DNA of 64,000 bases. It comes from Ktedonobacteria bacterium brp13. GTDB taxonomy: Bacteria > Chloroflexota > Ktedonobacteria > Ktedonobacterales > Ktedonobacteraceae. The position numbers and the translations under genes were made by a program. The notes under the pieces are model-generated. The model searched no databases, was not told the origin of the DNA, and saw only the letters and a program-made list of their open reading frames with translations. Positions 57,589-64,000 of the stretch are shown here, one piece after another; the first letter of the stretch is position 1, and the number at the start of each line of letters is the position of its first letter. Location: the NCBI GenBank assembly GCA_015099395.1, contig AP024096.1:3906001-3970000 (forward strand), in the 5' to 3' direction.

Positions 57589-58003
57589 GACGGTTTATCC
57601 TCTCATAAGCCTCATATGCCTATTTAGCAGAAAGGTCACGCATGATAAATACGCCCAGCCGGGAAGAAACCACGCCCTGGACGAGCATATGAGGATGAAT
57701 AACGTTGGAATATGAGACAGAGTGGCTCATATTCCTTCTCTAGTATTTGGAAGAAAATGTAGCCTGGGAAGAACTGCCAGGAGAATGAGGTAAGCTCCGC
57801 CATTTCAACATAGATGTATGTTGAACTCCATAACAAGCCACGAGGCAGCACGAAAACATACACAGCAAACAGAGCTACCTCTCAAAAGGCAAGATGTTTA
57901 CTATACCAAGTGTAACTTTTTATGGAGAACATTTTCAATCCACCAGAGGTGTATTCAGTGCTGGTGAAAAGATGAAACACAAGAAACGAAAAATAGTAGA
58001 CGT

Positions 58004-58064
58004 GCGACCTGAGGGAGGATATTTGCTACCATCTGGGGGTAGAAAATATCCTCCCTCAGGTCGC
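58004..58064. promoter_or_regulatory. Perfect 21-bp hairpin in the leader of the NusG-like operon
   Basis: GCGACCTGAGGGAGGATATT (58004 onward) pairs perfectly over 21 bases with 58044-58064, enclosing an inner CTACC/GGTAG stem. It lies about 415 bases upstream of the NusG-like start on its transcribed side. No U-run on the minus strand, so it is not a classical terminator. It could be a recognition structure for the antiterminator or a palindromic repeat. The design (21-bp outer, 5-bp inner stem) matches the unrelated-sequence hairpin at 11351. Confidence 0.5.
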
Positions 58065-58121
58065 AGGGAACCGGTTTAGCCGGTGGATTGCTCTTGCGTG
58101 GGCCAGGTGTTAAATAAGCAT

Positions 58122-58742
58122 TCAATGATCATCGAAGCGATAGAGGGATCGATGATGAATGATTGCTGACTTAAACATGCTCCAGGGATAAAGGCACAAC
58201 CAGCAGAGGAACAGCATAATTATGAGCGAGTTCAACGCCTCCAGGTCCAAAGAGATAGTGTGATCCTGAGCACGCGGCGCAATCGAGGGGCCGACAAACA
58301 GATAGCGCTGATCAAAGCGGTCACTGGCAGGATGAAACTCACGAGGCATAAAGACGATGTTTAACGCTTCTGTACGGAAATAAAAGTCATGGTGATAGAG
58401 GCGAGGCAAGCCGTATGTACGACAAAGAGCCTCCAATGATCGATGCATGCGTAGTGGGAGTTCCTGCAACATCGGGCTGCCAGGCTGGTAGAGATCAAAA
58501 GGATGGAAGGTGGGATGGAAGGGGAAAGTGGAGAGCGTCTGAATAGCAGAGATGCTCAGAACACGCGAGAGCAGCCAGCCCCAGATGCAATTCGCGTCAT
58601 AGACAATGAAATCGACTTGTTTCACTTGGACCGCATCTTTGAACACGTCAGGAGCGCAGTATATTACCATCGCACCGCGCCTCACGAGTTCCTGAGCAAG
58701 AGGGAGGGTTGGATTCACATGCCCCACATAGATCCATAGCAA
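58122..58742 (-). pseudogene. MGT-type glycosyltransferase, internally deleted and truncated
   Basis: Starts near GHVNPTLPLAQELVRRGAMV then IYCAPDVFKDAVQ, the N-terminal domain of macrolide/UDP-glycosyltransferases. It then jumps to VDFIVYDANCIWGWLLSRVL, having lost about 40 residues, and reaches FDQRYLFVGPSIAPRAQD, the linker to the sugar-nucleotide domain. That whole C-terminal domain (donor motif HCGxxT) is absent. No recognisable start; the first codons MLWIY replace the usual beta strand. Non-functional. It once lay between the P450 and the NusG-like gene. Confidence 0.8.
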
Positions 58743-58850
58743 AAGAGAAAGGTTGTCATGCAGCGCCTCTCTTCATCTTTGTTCAAGAGAGCAACAACAC
58801 CATCCCTTACCCCTTTAAATATACAAGAGATACGCAAGAGCACCCTATGC

Positions 58851-60065
58851 TCATGCTGGTTTGAAGACAAGCGGGTTGGAGGTAAAACCACCCAGATTTG
58901 GATTTGGATTCCATACAGGGCACGTTCCTGGCTTGGGTTGGAGACTGGAAAGCGACAGCAGTTCTTCCAGAGCGACCTGAATTTCTACACGCGCCAGCGT
59001 TGCTCCCGGGCACTGATGAGGTCCATAGCCGAAAGCCACATGTTTATTGGGACGGCGATGTGGAAGGAAATCCTGAGGTTGAGAGAAAACAGCGGGATCG
59101 AAATCGGCGGCCTCCAAAAAGAGCAAGACGCGCTGACCCTTGCGCACAACATGATTTCCGGGGAATGTATCGGAGAAATCAATATCTTCGCTGGCCTCAC
59201 GGATGAGATAGCGGGTGGGAGTAATCATGCGCAGTAGCTCCTCACCTAACTGTTTGGTGAAGCGCGGATTGGCCTGAAACTCCTTCTGGTAGGTCTCCCA
59301 ATCCTGCATCAGCAGAGTGACGCCGTTTCCAAGCAACTTCTTCGTCGTAATGCGACCAGCGGCAAAGACCATCATACAATTGGCCACCAGATCATCCTCT
59401 TCTGGAAAGATATCATGGGCCATAATAAAGGCGCTCAACAGATCGTCCGTAAGTGCGCGGCGCTTCTGAGCAATGAGCTGACGAAAGTAATCTTCCAGAT
59501 TTTTAATATCCTGCATCTCACCGCGAAAATAGCCGCTGGTGACATCGCCGAAGGTATCCGACCAGTTCTCCAACTGTTGCAACATTGCTTTATCGTCTGC
59601 TGGTATACCCAGGACGTGAGCAATAGTAAAGAGAGAGATAGGCGAGGCAAAGCCACTCACAGCATCCATTTCGCCTGTGCGGTTAGCAGTAGCCATGGCC
59701 TCTTGAGCGAAGCGCTGAATATCGGACGGCATATTTTTCGCCATGTGGGCAAGCGGTCTCAGCATCACATTTTGAGCCTGTTTATGCTTCTCGCCATCCA
59801 TAAAGAGCATCTGCCGACTCACTGGAGAGAGTTGGCCTGCGGACGAGTTCGTCGCCGATCCCAGGCTAGACAGGAAGCGAGGGTCATCTAGAATTTTCAC
59901 AACGGCAGCATGACCGGTCACCAGCCAGGATTGACTTGTTTCATCATAATAGAGACTATCCTGTGATCTTAAAGAGTTATAGAGTGCATGAGGCTCCGTA
60001 TAGTGTCGTCGCAATGCCAGCAGATTTAGCTTATTGATGGCTTTATTCATCGCTCTTCGCTGCAT
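58851..60065 (-). CDS. Cytochrome P450 of the peptide locus, atypical I-helix
   Basis: 404-residue bacterial P450. K-helix ELLRMITPTRYLIR (E-x-x-R), heme loop AFGYGPHQCPGA with Cys352. The I-helix reads FAAGRITTKKLLGN: the acid before the conserved Thr (AGxD/ET) is replaced by Ile. This is seen in some biosynthetic P450s that handle carrier-bound substrates or unusual chemistry. GGAG lies 8 bases before the ATG. On the minus strand between the small-protein operon (after a terminator) and the glycosyltransferase relic. Possible roles: beta-hydroxylation or aryl coupling of hydroxyphenylglycine units; inferred only. Confidence 0.9.
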   Translation of the reverse strand: MQRRAMNKAINKLNLLALRRHYTEPHALYNSLRSQDSLYYDETSQSWLVTGHAAVVKILDDPRFLSSLGSATNSSAGQLSPVSRQMLFMDGEKHKQAQNVMLRPLAHMAKNMPSDIQRFAQEAMATANRTGEMDAVSGFASPISLFTIAHVLGIPADDKAMLQQLENWSDTFGDVTSGYFRGEMQDIKNLEDYFRQLIAQKRRALTDDLLSAFIMAHDIFPEEDDLVANCMMVFAAGRITTKKLLGNGVTLLMQDWETYQKEFQANPRFTKQLGEELLRMITPTRYLIREASEDIDFSDTFPGNHVVRKGQRVLLFLEAADFDPAVFSQPQDFLPHRRPNKHVAFGYGPHQCPGATLARVEIQVALEELLSLSSLQPKPGTCPVWNPNPNLGGFTSNPLVFKPA

Positions 60066-60197
60066 GGTTCACTCCACAGCAATAGTGATCCGTATACACA
60101 GGAGAGCACGGATCACGCATAGATGAGGTTTTAAAGAGCTTCAGAGGCTCAAGCGTAGATGACAGGATCAACGCATTTAACCATCACCAAAACAGTA

Positions 60198-60244
60198 AAA
60201 AAAATTCATGGGCTATGCTTCACTCGTTTCAGCATAGCCCATGA
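60198..60244 (-). terminator. Rho-independent terminator after the small-protein operon
   Basis: TCATGGGCTATGCT (60206-60219) pairs perfectly over 14 bases with 60231-60244. On the minus strand the stem is followed by AATTTTTTTT. It lies 40 bases past the stop of the 111-residue gene and 130 bases before the P450 start, so it would separate the two unless antitermination occurs. Confidence 0.8.
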
Positions 60245-60283
60245 GCAGGGGCAATCAATCACTTTAGCGGTGTTTCAGATGAA

Positions 60284-60619
60284 TTATGGGTGCACCTCTT
60301 CGAGAGCGACGAGATGCCCGGTGCCATTGAGCGTTGCCAGATCGATATCGGCGACACAGCGCACCTTAACATAATTTAGGGTTAAAGTACCCTCGACATG
60401 AGCTACACCAGAGCCCTCAGCGAAGCGTGCCTGACTCAGGTTTGTAGAGCTCTTATCGACTCTCACCCCTAAATCAGTCCCGCCGCGCGTGCCAGTGAAC
60501 TTGATAAAGACATAGCCCATGTCCTCAACCCGCTTCTGAAACTCCTCCATAGAGGGTTTAGGGCCACCGACGGTCACCGGGTGATCACCTTCCGAGAGAC
60601 GTTGTACGAGATCATCCAT
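60284..60619 (-). CDS. Small protein of unknown function in the MbtH operon
   Basis: 111 residues from ATG 60619 behind GAGGAG; a longer frame to 60676 lacks a ribosome site. MDDLVQRLSEGDHPVTVGGP, then KRVEDMGYVFIKFTGTRGGT and alternating beta-type text ending VADIDLATLNGTGHLVALEE. No signal peptide or helix for the membrane, and no family recognised. It may be a small beta-sandwich binding protein. It follows the 101-residue acidic protein by 83 bases and ends just before a terminator, making it the last gene of an mbtH-led operon. Confidence 0.75.
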   Translation of the reverse strand: MDDLVQRLSEGDHPVTVGGPKPSMEEFQKRVEDMGYVFIKFTGTRGGTDLGVRVDKSSTNLSQARFAEGSGVAHVEGTLTLNYVKVRCVADIDLATLNGTGHLVALEEVHP

Positions 60620-60702
60620 GGAAAACTCCTCATAAGTATCAGTAGCCAGATTTGATGGCATAAACAATTGCAGCAAGCAGATCCGGCCAGATCAAGACCC
60701 CA

Positions 60703-61008
60703 TTACACCGTAGCTTTGCTTGGATCGTCCGCAGAAACCACCTCAGATTGTTCGTAAGCGTAGCGCAGATCCTCGGGGATCTCAAAATGCAGCGTTGTCT
60801 TACAAAAATCCTGCCATTCCGGGGTTACCGCATCAAAGACAAGCCCTTTATCGGGAATGACAGGACTCCTCACCACGGTAAAGTCATCCCAGAGATATAC
60901 AATGTCATCATCGGTGAGTTCTGCCTCATTCTCCTCACGCTTTTCCGCCCAGGCATTAAACTGCCTGAGATCCTTGACGTGATAAGCCTTACAATATTTT
61001 CTGATCAT
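60703..61008 (-). CDS. Small acidic protein, paralogue of the one at 48241-48564
   Basis: 101 residues, strong GGAGGAG 6 bases before the ATG. MIRKYCKAYHVKDLRQFNAW, then ELTDDDIVYLWDDFTVVRSP, VTPEWQDFCKTTLHFEIPED. Soluble, acidic, unrecognised. The gene follows the MbtH-like gene by 63 bases and precedes the 111-residue gene. Two copies in one peptide locus suggest a role tied to NRPS chemistry or substrate handling; this is inference from position only. Confidence 0.8.
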   Translation of the reverse strand: MIRKYCKAYHVKDLRQFNAWAEKREENEAELTDDDIVYLWDDFTVVRSPVIPDKGLVFDAVTPEWQDFCKTTLHFEIPEDLRYAYEQSEVVSADDPSKATV

Positions 61009-61071
61009 ATCTCCTCCAGCGTATTATTCCTAACATGTGTTCTCAAGAAGTGCCAGCTACTCTCTCTCAAT

Positions 61072-61302
61072 TTAAGCGTTCCCCGACTTTGCCAGTTCTT
61101 CCATGCGTTTCCGCAGGCTGAGAGGACGCATATCAGTCCACACCTCTTTGATGTATGCCAGGCACTCGGGCTTCAATCCGCTCTTGCCCGCATCACGCCA
61201 CCCGAGGGGATTCTCGCGGTCAGCAGGCCAGGTTGAATATTGTTCCTCGTGATTGAGCACGACCTTGTAAATTGTCTTATCTTCCTCTTCATCGCGTGGC
61301 AT
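61072..61302 (-). CDS. mbtH: MbtH-like protein (NRPS adenylation-domain chaperone)
   Basis: 76 residues. The family signature is clear: YKVVLNHEEQYSTWP (NxExQxSxWP), NPLGW, GLKPECLAYIKEVWTDMRPL with the WTDMRP block, and SLRKRMEEL. MbtH-like proteins bind and activate NRPS adenylation domains and are almost always encoded in NRPS clusters. No NRPS is in the window, but the enzymes around it make NRPS-type amino acids, so the synthetase is expected beyond the right edge or elsewhere. First gene of a three-gene minus-strand operon. Confidence 0.95.
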   Translation of the reverse strand: MPRDEEEDKTIYKVVLNHEEQYSTWPADRENPLGWRDAGKSGLKPECLAYIKEVWTDMRPLSLRKRMEELAKSGNA

Positions 61303-61406
61303 AGATTTATCTCCTTTCTTGCCAGTTGCAGTCTACTAAGTGAACCATTGACACTTTTCCATACGACAATACGACACGCCCATACTGTAGCAGTTCCTCA
61401 ACATTC

Positions 61407-61779
61407 TAAGAGAGTGTCCGCCTCCCATGCTCTCTTTTTGCGCTCCGCCTGACGTTTCGCACCTCCGGTGCTCAATCGGGTTAAGTGGTGGTGCAGGATT
61501 TGTGCTGCACCACACGACAAAAACCTATGAGCGCCGAAGGCGCGTAGATTCATGTACAGCACAAGAGGAGAGCATGGGTATCAGATATGCCATAAAAAAT
61601 GCAAAAGGATCGATATCTATCTCGTACTACTACAGATAGGTAGCCAATAAGAGTATGTCTGATGTCCATCATTTCCGCCCTCATGCACCACACTGCAAAA
61701 CAAGACGAACTCCGTAAGACGTGAGGCCACCAGAGAGCAGTATGCTCCCCTACATGATGGGAGTCAGACACTTTCTAAT
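61407..61779. mobile_element. MITE-like element of the IS5-like repeat family
   Basis: The left end TAAGAGAGTGTCCGCCTCCC and the inverted right end (minus strand TTAGAAAGTGTCTGACTCCC, 61760-61779) agree at about 17 of 20 positions. They enclose about 370 bases with no transposase. Ends of the same family occur at 21784, 22562 and 48183. It is located just upstream of the MbtH operon, so it may carry or disturb its promoter. Confidence 0.55.
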
Positions 61780-61836
61780 GGAGAAAAGGGGAAAAGGATT
61801 GGTAACGAGATTACGCAGCTTTTGCCAGGCTCCGCC

Positions 61837-61863
61837 ATTCCAGTACACAACCTGTACTGGAAT
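61837..61863. other. Hairpin adjoining a GCTCCGCCATT motif
   Basis: ATTCCAGTACA at 61837-61847 pairs perfectly with 61853-61863. It directly follows GGCTCCGCCATT (61828-61839). The same motif next to a perfect 9-bp hairpin occurs at 57792-57825 and without a good hairpin at 48839-48850. Between 61780 and 62105 I see no gene. Confidence 0.45.
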
Positions 61864-62105
61864 ATCATTCGAGTGCAAAGAGTAAGCTGGAGTTTTTCCC
61901 AGCAACAGAAAAAGATTGATACAACGCGAAGGATTCACCGGAATCACGACATAGGTAAGCGTGAAACGGCCATCAAGAGCCTGACTTTCTCTATGCACTT
62001 AATTATACTTACCATCTATAATGAGTACAATCAACCGATGGGGTATTTCTATGGGGTAGAAGGAAGTAACGCACACTCTACGCCATAGCAGATCAACGCT
62101 CCTCG

Positions 62106-63155
62106 CTAGCGAGGAAGCCAGGTACCCAGATGACGCTGCACAGCGACACGATACACATGGGAAGCAAGGGCAACATCCTCGATTGCTAACCCAAAGGGGT
62201 TCACAAGGATGATATCGCCTTCCTGACGCCTGCCCATCTTTGCTCCAGTCACAATATCCCCCAGTTCAGCATCGATACGGCGCTGACCCGCCTGGAGATC
62301 GACACTCTCACCGGGACCGACAACCTGTTTCTGTCGAAACATCCTGCCAATGAGTCGCCTGGGATCCTCACTGACCAGATTCCAGTCATCGATGATGACG
62401 CTGGTGGCCTTGAAGACAACTTCTGGCAAAGGATCATCCAGCGAGATATTGACCAGGAGCGCGCCGGGCTGCAACCATGCATAGCGAATATATCCCTCAA
62501 TAGTGGTCGTTGCGGGAACGATAATCTGCGCGGGCCTGATAGCGTCCTCGGCCGTCGAAGCAACGTGCAGGGCTACATCGTGTTCGTAAAGGAAAGGTTG
62601 GCAGGCGGCAGAGAACGCCTCTACGCGCCCTGGATCTATATCGTACAGGCGTACTGCGCGCAGGTCAGGGAAGCGCTCGACCAGCAACTTTACGTGCATC
62701 TGAGCAAGAACGCCGGAGCCAATCAAGGCAAAGCACTCCATGTGAGCAGGGCGCAACAGATCCATAGCCAGGGCCGTGACACTGGCGGTACGCAGGCTAG
62801 AGATGTATGCTCCCTCCATGATGCACATCACGCGTGCAGAATTGGTATCATACAAAACGGTGATACCACTTGCACGAGGCAGGCCACGGGTTGGATTGGC
62901 GATATTACTATTAATAATCTTGGTCCCTGCCGCCTGCAACTCCCCCCCGAGGTAGCCCGGCATATTTAAGCTTCTCACCGACTCATCGTGCTCATTGCGC
63001 CAGGTGAGGTACGCTTCATCGGGGAGTACAGTCTGGCCGGAGCCATGCATACGAAAGACATCGCGTATCACGGCAACGCTATCGATCTCCTGGCAGATCG
63101 TTTCAACATTGTCTCGACTCAGGTAGAGGATACCGTCATAGGCACTATTCAGCAT
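62106..63155 (-). CDS. sbnB: SbnB-like 2,3-diaminopropionate synthesis dehydrogenase
   Basis: 349 residues from ATG 63155 behind AGGAG; a longer in-frame start at 63182 lacks a good site. Ornithine cyclodeaminase/mu-crystallin fold: GTKIINSNIANPTRGLPRAS, NAD-binding FALIGSGVLAQMHVKLL, VRLYDIDPGR, and the SbnB-type C-terminus GRMFRQKQVVGPGE then GDIILVNPFGLAIED. SbnB oxidatively cleaves N-(1-amino-1-carboxy-2-ethyl)-glutamate to L-2,3-diaminopropionate plus 2-oxoglutarate. It lies 64 bases after the SbnA-like gene on the same strand, the expected pair. Confidence 0.9.
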   Translation of the reverse strand: MLNSAYDGILYLSRDNVETICQEIDSVAVIRDVFRMHGSGQTVLPDEAYLTWRNEHDESVRSLNMPGYLGGELQAAGTKIINSNIANPTRGLPRASGITVLYDTNSARVMCIMEGAYISSLRTASVTALAMDLLRPAHMECFALIGSGVLAQMHVKLLVERFPDLRAVRLYDIDPGRVEAFSAACQPFLYEHDVALHVASTAEDAIRPAQIIVPATTTIEGYIRYAWLQPGALLVNISLDDPLPEVVFKATSVIIDDWNLVSEDPRRLIGRMFRQKQVVGPGESVDLQAGQRRIDAELGDIVTGAKMGRRQEGDIILVNPFGLAIEDVALASHVYRVAVQRHLGTWLPR

Positions 63156-63218
63156 AGAACAACTCCTAAAAGATGATTGCAAAGCGTCCCGTCCACTCTT
63201 TATTAAGAGGTCTCTCCT

Positions 63219-64000
63219 TTACGCGTTCAGAGTAATCTCCGGTACTGGCCCCAGATGGTCCGGAGTAATATAGAGACCGTGCTGCTGGATCCACTCATTG
63301 TTGAAGATGGAAGAAGCATAGTTCTCTCCATTATCAGCGCATACGCAGACGATATTGGTCATAGCGGGGTGGGATCGTAGATAACAAGCGCAGGCAGCGA
63401 GAACAGCTCCGCTCGAACCTCCCACCATCATCTTTGTGCTGTCGAAGAGCGCACGGCAGAAGGCAATAGCCTCCTCATCGTGAATCAGCAGATAAGATTT
63501 GTAAAGATCCGCGGCGAGGAAGCTGGATCGCCGTGAAGAGCCGATGCCGGTGAGTTTCCTTAACGCGGGAAGATCTTCAAAGACCACTGAGCCAAAGACG
63601 TCGACGCCAATTACATGCGTTGATGGGCTGACTTCGCGAAAAAAGCGTCCAATACCGGCCAGAGTTCCTCCTGTCGACACAGGAACGAACACAACATCCA
63701 CCTTTCCCTGCATCTGCCGATAAATCTCCGGGCCAGTTGTAATATAGTGAATGTAAGGATTGGCGGGGCTGGAATACTGGTCCGTCCACACATAGCGTCT
63801 GTTCTGCGAACACAATTCCTGGACGCGCGCGAGACGCGAAAGCAGGTATCCACCGTTAGCATCCACCTGGTACACCATATCGAGATGAGCGCCGAGAGCC
63901 TCCATACGAGCGACATTTTCGCGCGTTGTTTTGGGATCAATGACTGCAACAAAGTCGTATCCCTTCGCCTTACATTGAGAGGCGAGGGCCACACCCAGGT
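63219..64000 (-). CDS. sbnA: SbnA-like PLP synthase for 2,3-diaminopropionate (5' end outside window)
   Basis: The last about 260 residues of a cysteine-synthase-fold enzyme; the start and PLP-lysine region lie beyond 64000. Visible: LGVALASQCKAKGYDFVAVI, then NPYIHYITTGPEI, the PLP-phosphate loop VPVSTGGTLAGIGRFFRE, VIGVDVFGS and GGSSGAVLAA with CADNGENY, typical of SbnA rather than CysK. SbnA condenses O-phosphoserine with glutamate to the substrate of SbnB. The two genes provide diaminopropionate for peptide assembly. Confidence 0.9.
   Translation of the reverse strand, partial: LGVALASQCKAKGYDFVAVIDPKTTRENVARMEALGAHLDMVYQVDANGGYLLSRLARVQELCSQNRRYVWTDQYSSPANPYIHYITTGPEIYRQMQGKVDVVFVPVSTGGTLAGIGRFFREVSPSTHVIGVDVFGSVVFEDLPALRKLTGIGSSRRSSFLAADLYKSYLLIHDEEAIAFCRALFDSTKMMVGGSSGAVLAACACYLRSHPAMTNIVCVCADNGENYASSIFNNEWIQQHGLYITPDHLGPVPEITLNA

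Overview
The window looks like an accessory, transposon-riddled stretch of a multicellular soil bacterium of the Chloroflexota, most likely class Ktedonobacteria. This is inferred from the gene mix (secreted S53 peptidase, GH8 glycosidase, Asp-box protein, large PKS) and from the density of IS debris. It was not tested against a database. GC content is intermediate and almost all gene boundaries carry ordinary Shine-Dalgarno sites. No rRNA, tRNA or CRISPR array was seen.

Region by region. 0-6.4 kb: secreted degradative genes (GH8 with a broken C-terminal carbohydrate-binding domain, S53 peptidase, Asp-box protein). 7-15.6 kb: mostly decayed genes (STAND ATPase, alpha/beta hydrolase, IS1-, IS5-, IS66- and TnpB-type transposases, relics of glpF and a second MerA-like gene) around an intact MerA-like flavoprotein and an aquaporin whose natural start is followed by a nonsense codon. 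15.8-20.7 kb: methyltransferase plus DedA pair, a broken ABC exporter and a sensor kinase. 20.7-22.6 kb: degenerate IS6 and IS5/IS4-like elements.

22.7-36.8 kb is a polyketide locus: a P450, one 2544-residue PKS with the domain order KS-AT-DH-cMT-(structural KR)-ER-KR-ACP, a type II thioesterase and an MMPL exporter. The MMPL gene is split by a recent IS4-family insertion with a 10-bp target duplication, and precise excision would restore a 768-codon frame. 37.2-39.9 kb holds an IS110 element with a candidate bridge RNA upstream and an ISAs1 fragment. 40-43.3 kb holds an SDR, a peroxiredoxin-like protein and a polysaccharide deacetylase.

43.6-64 kb, mostly on the minus strand, is a nonribosomal-peptide precursor locus running past the right edge. 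It has a DAHP synthase (shikimate supply), a 4-hydroxyphenylpyruvate dioxygenase/hydroxymandelate synthase-type enzyme, an alpha-hydroxyacid oxidase and an aminotransferase. Together these make up the 4-hydroxyphenylglycine route. It also has SbnA- and SbnB-like enzymes for 2,3-diaminopropionate, an MbtH-like protein, a P450, a cation/proton antiporter, a NusG-like antiterminator and two regulators with non-canonical receiver domains. The NRPS itself is not in the window. The locus is eroding or rearranging: a second hydroxymandelate synthase/aminotransferase pair survives only as fragments, and a cysteate-synthase-like gene and a glycosyltransferase are pseudogenes.
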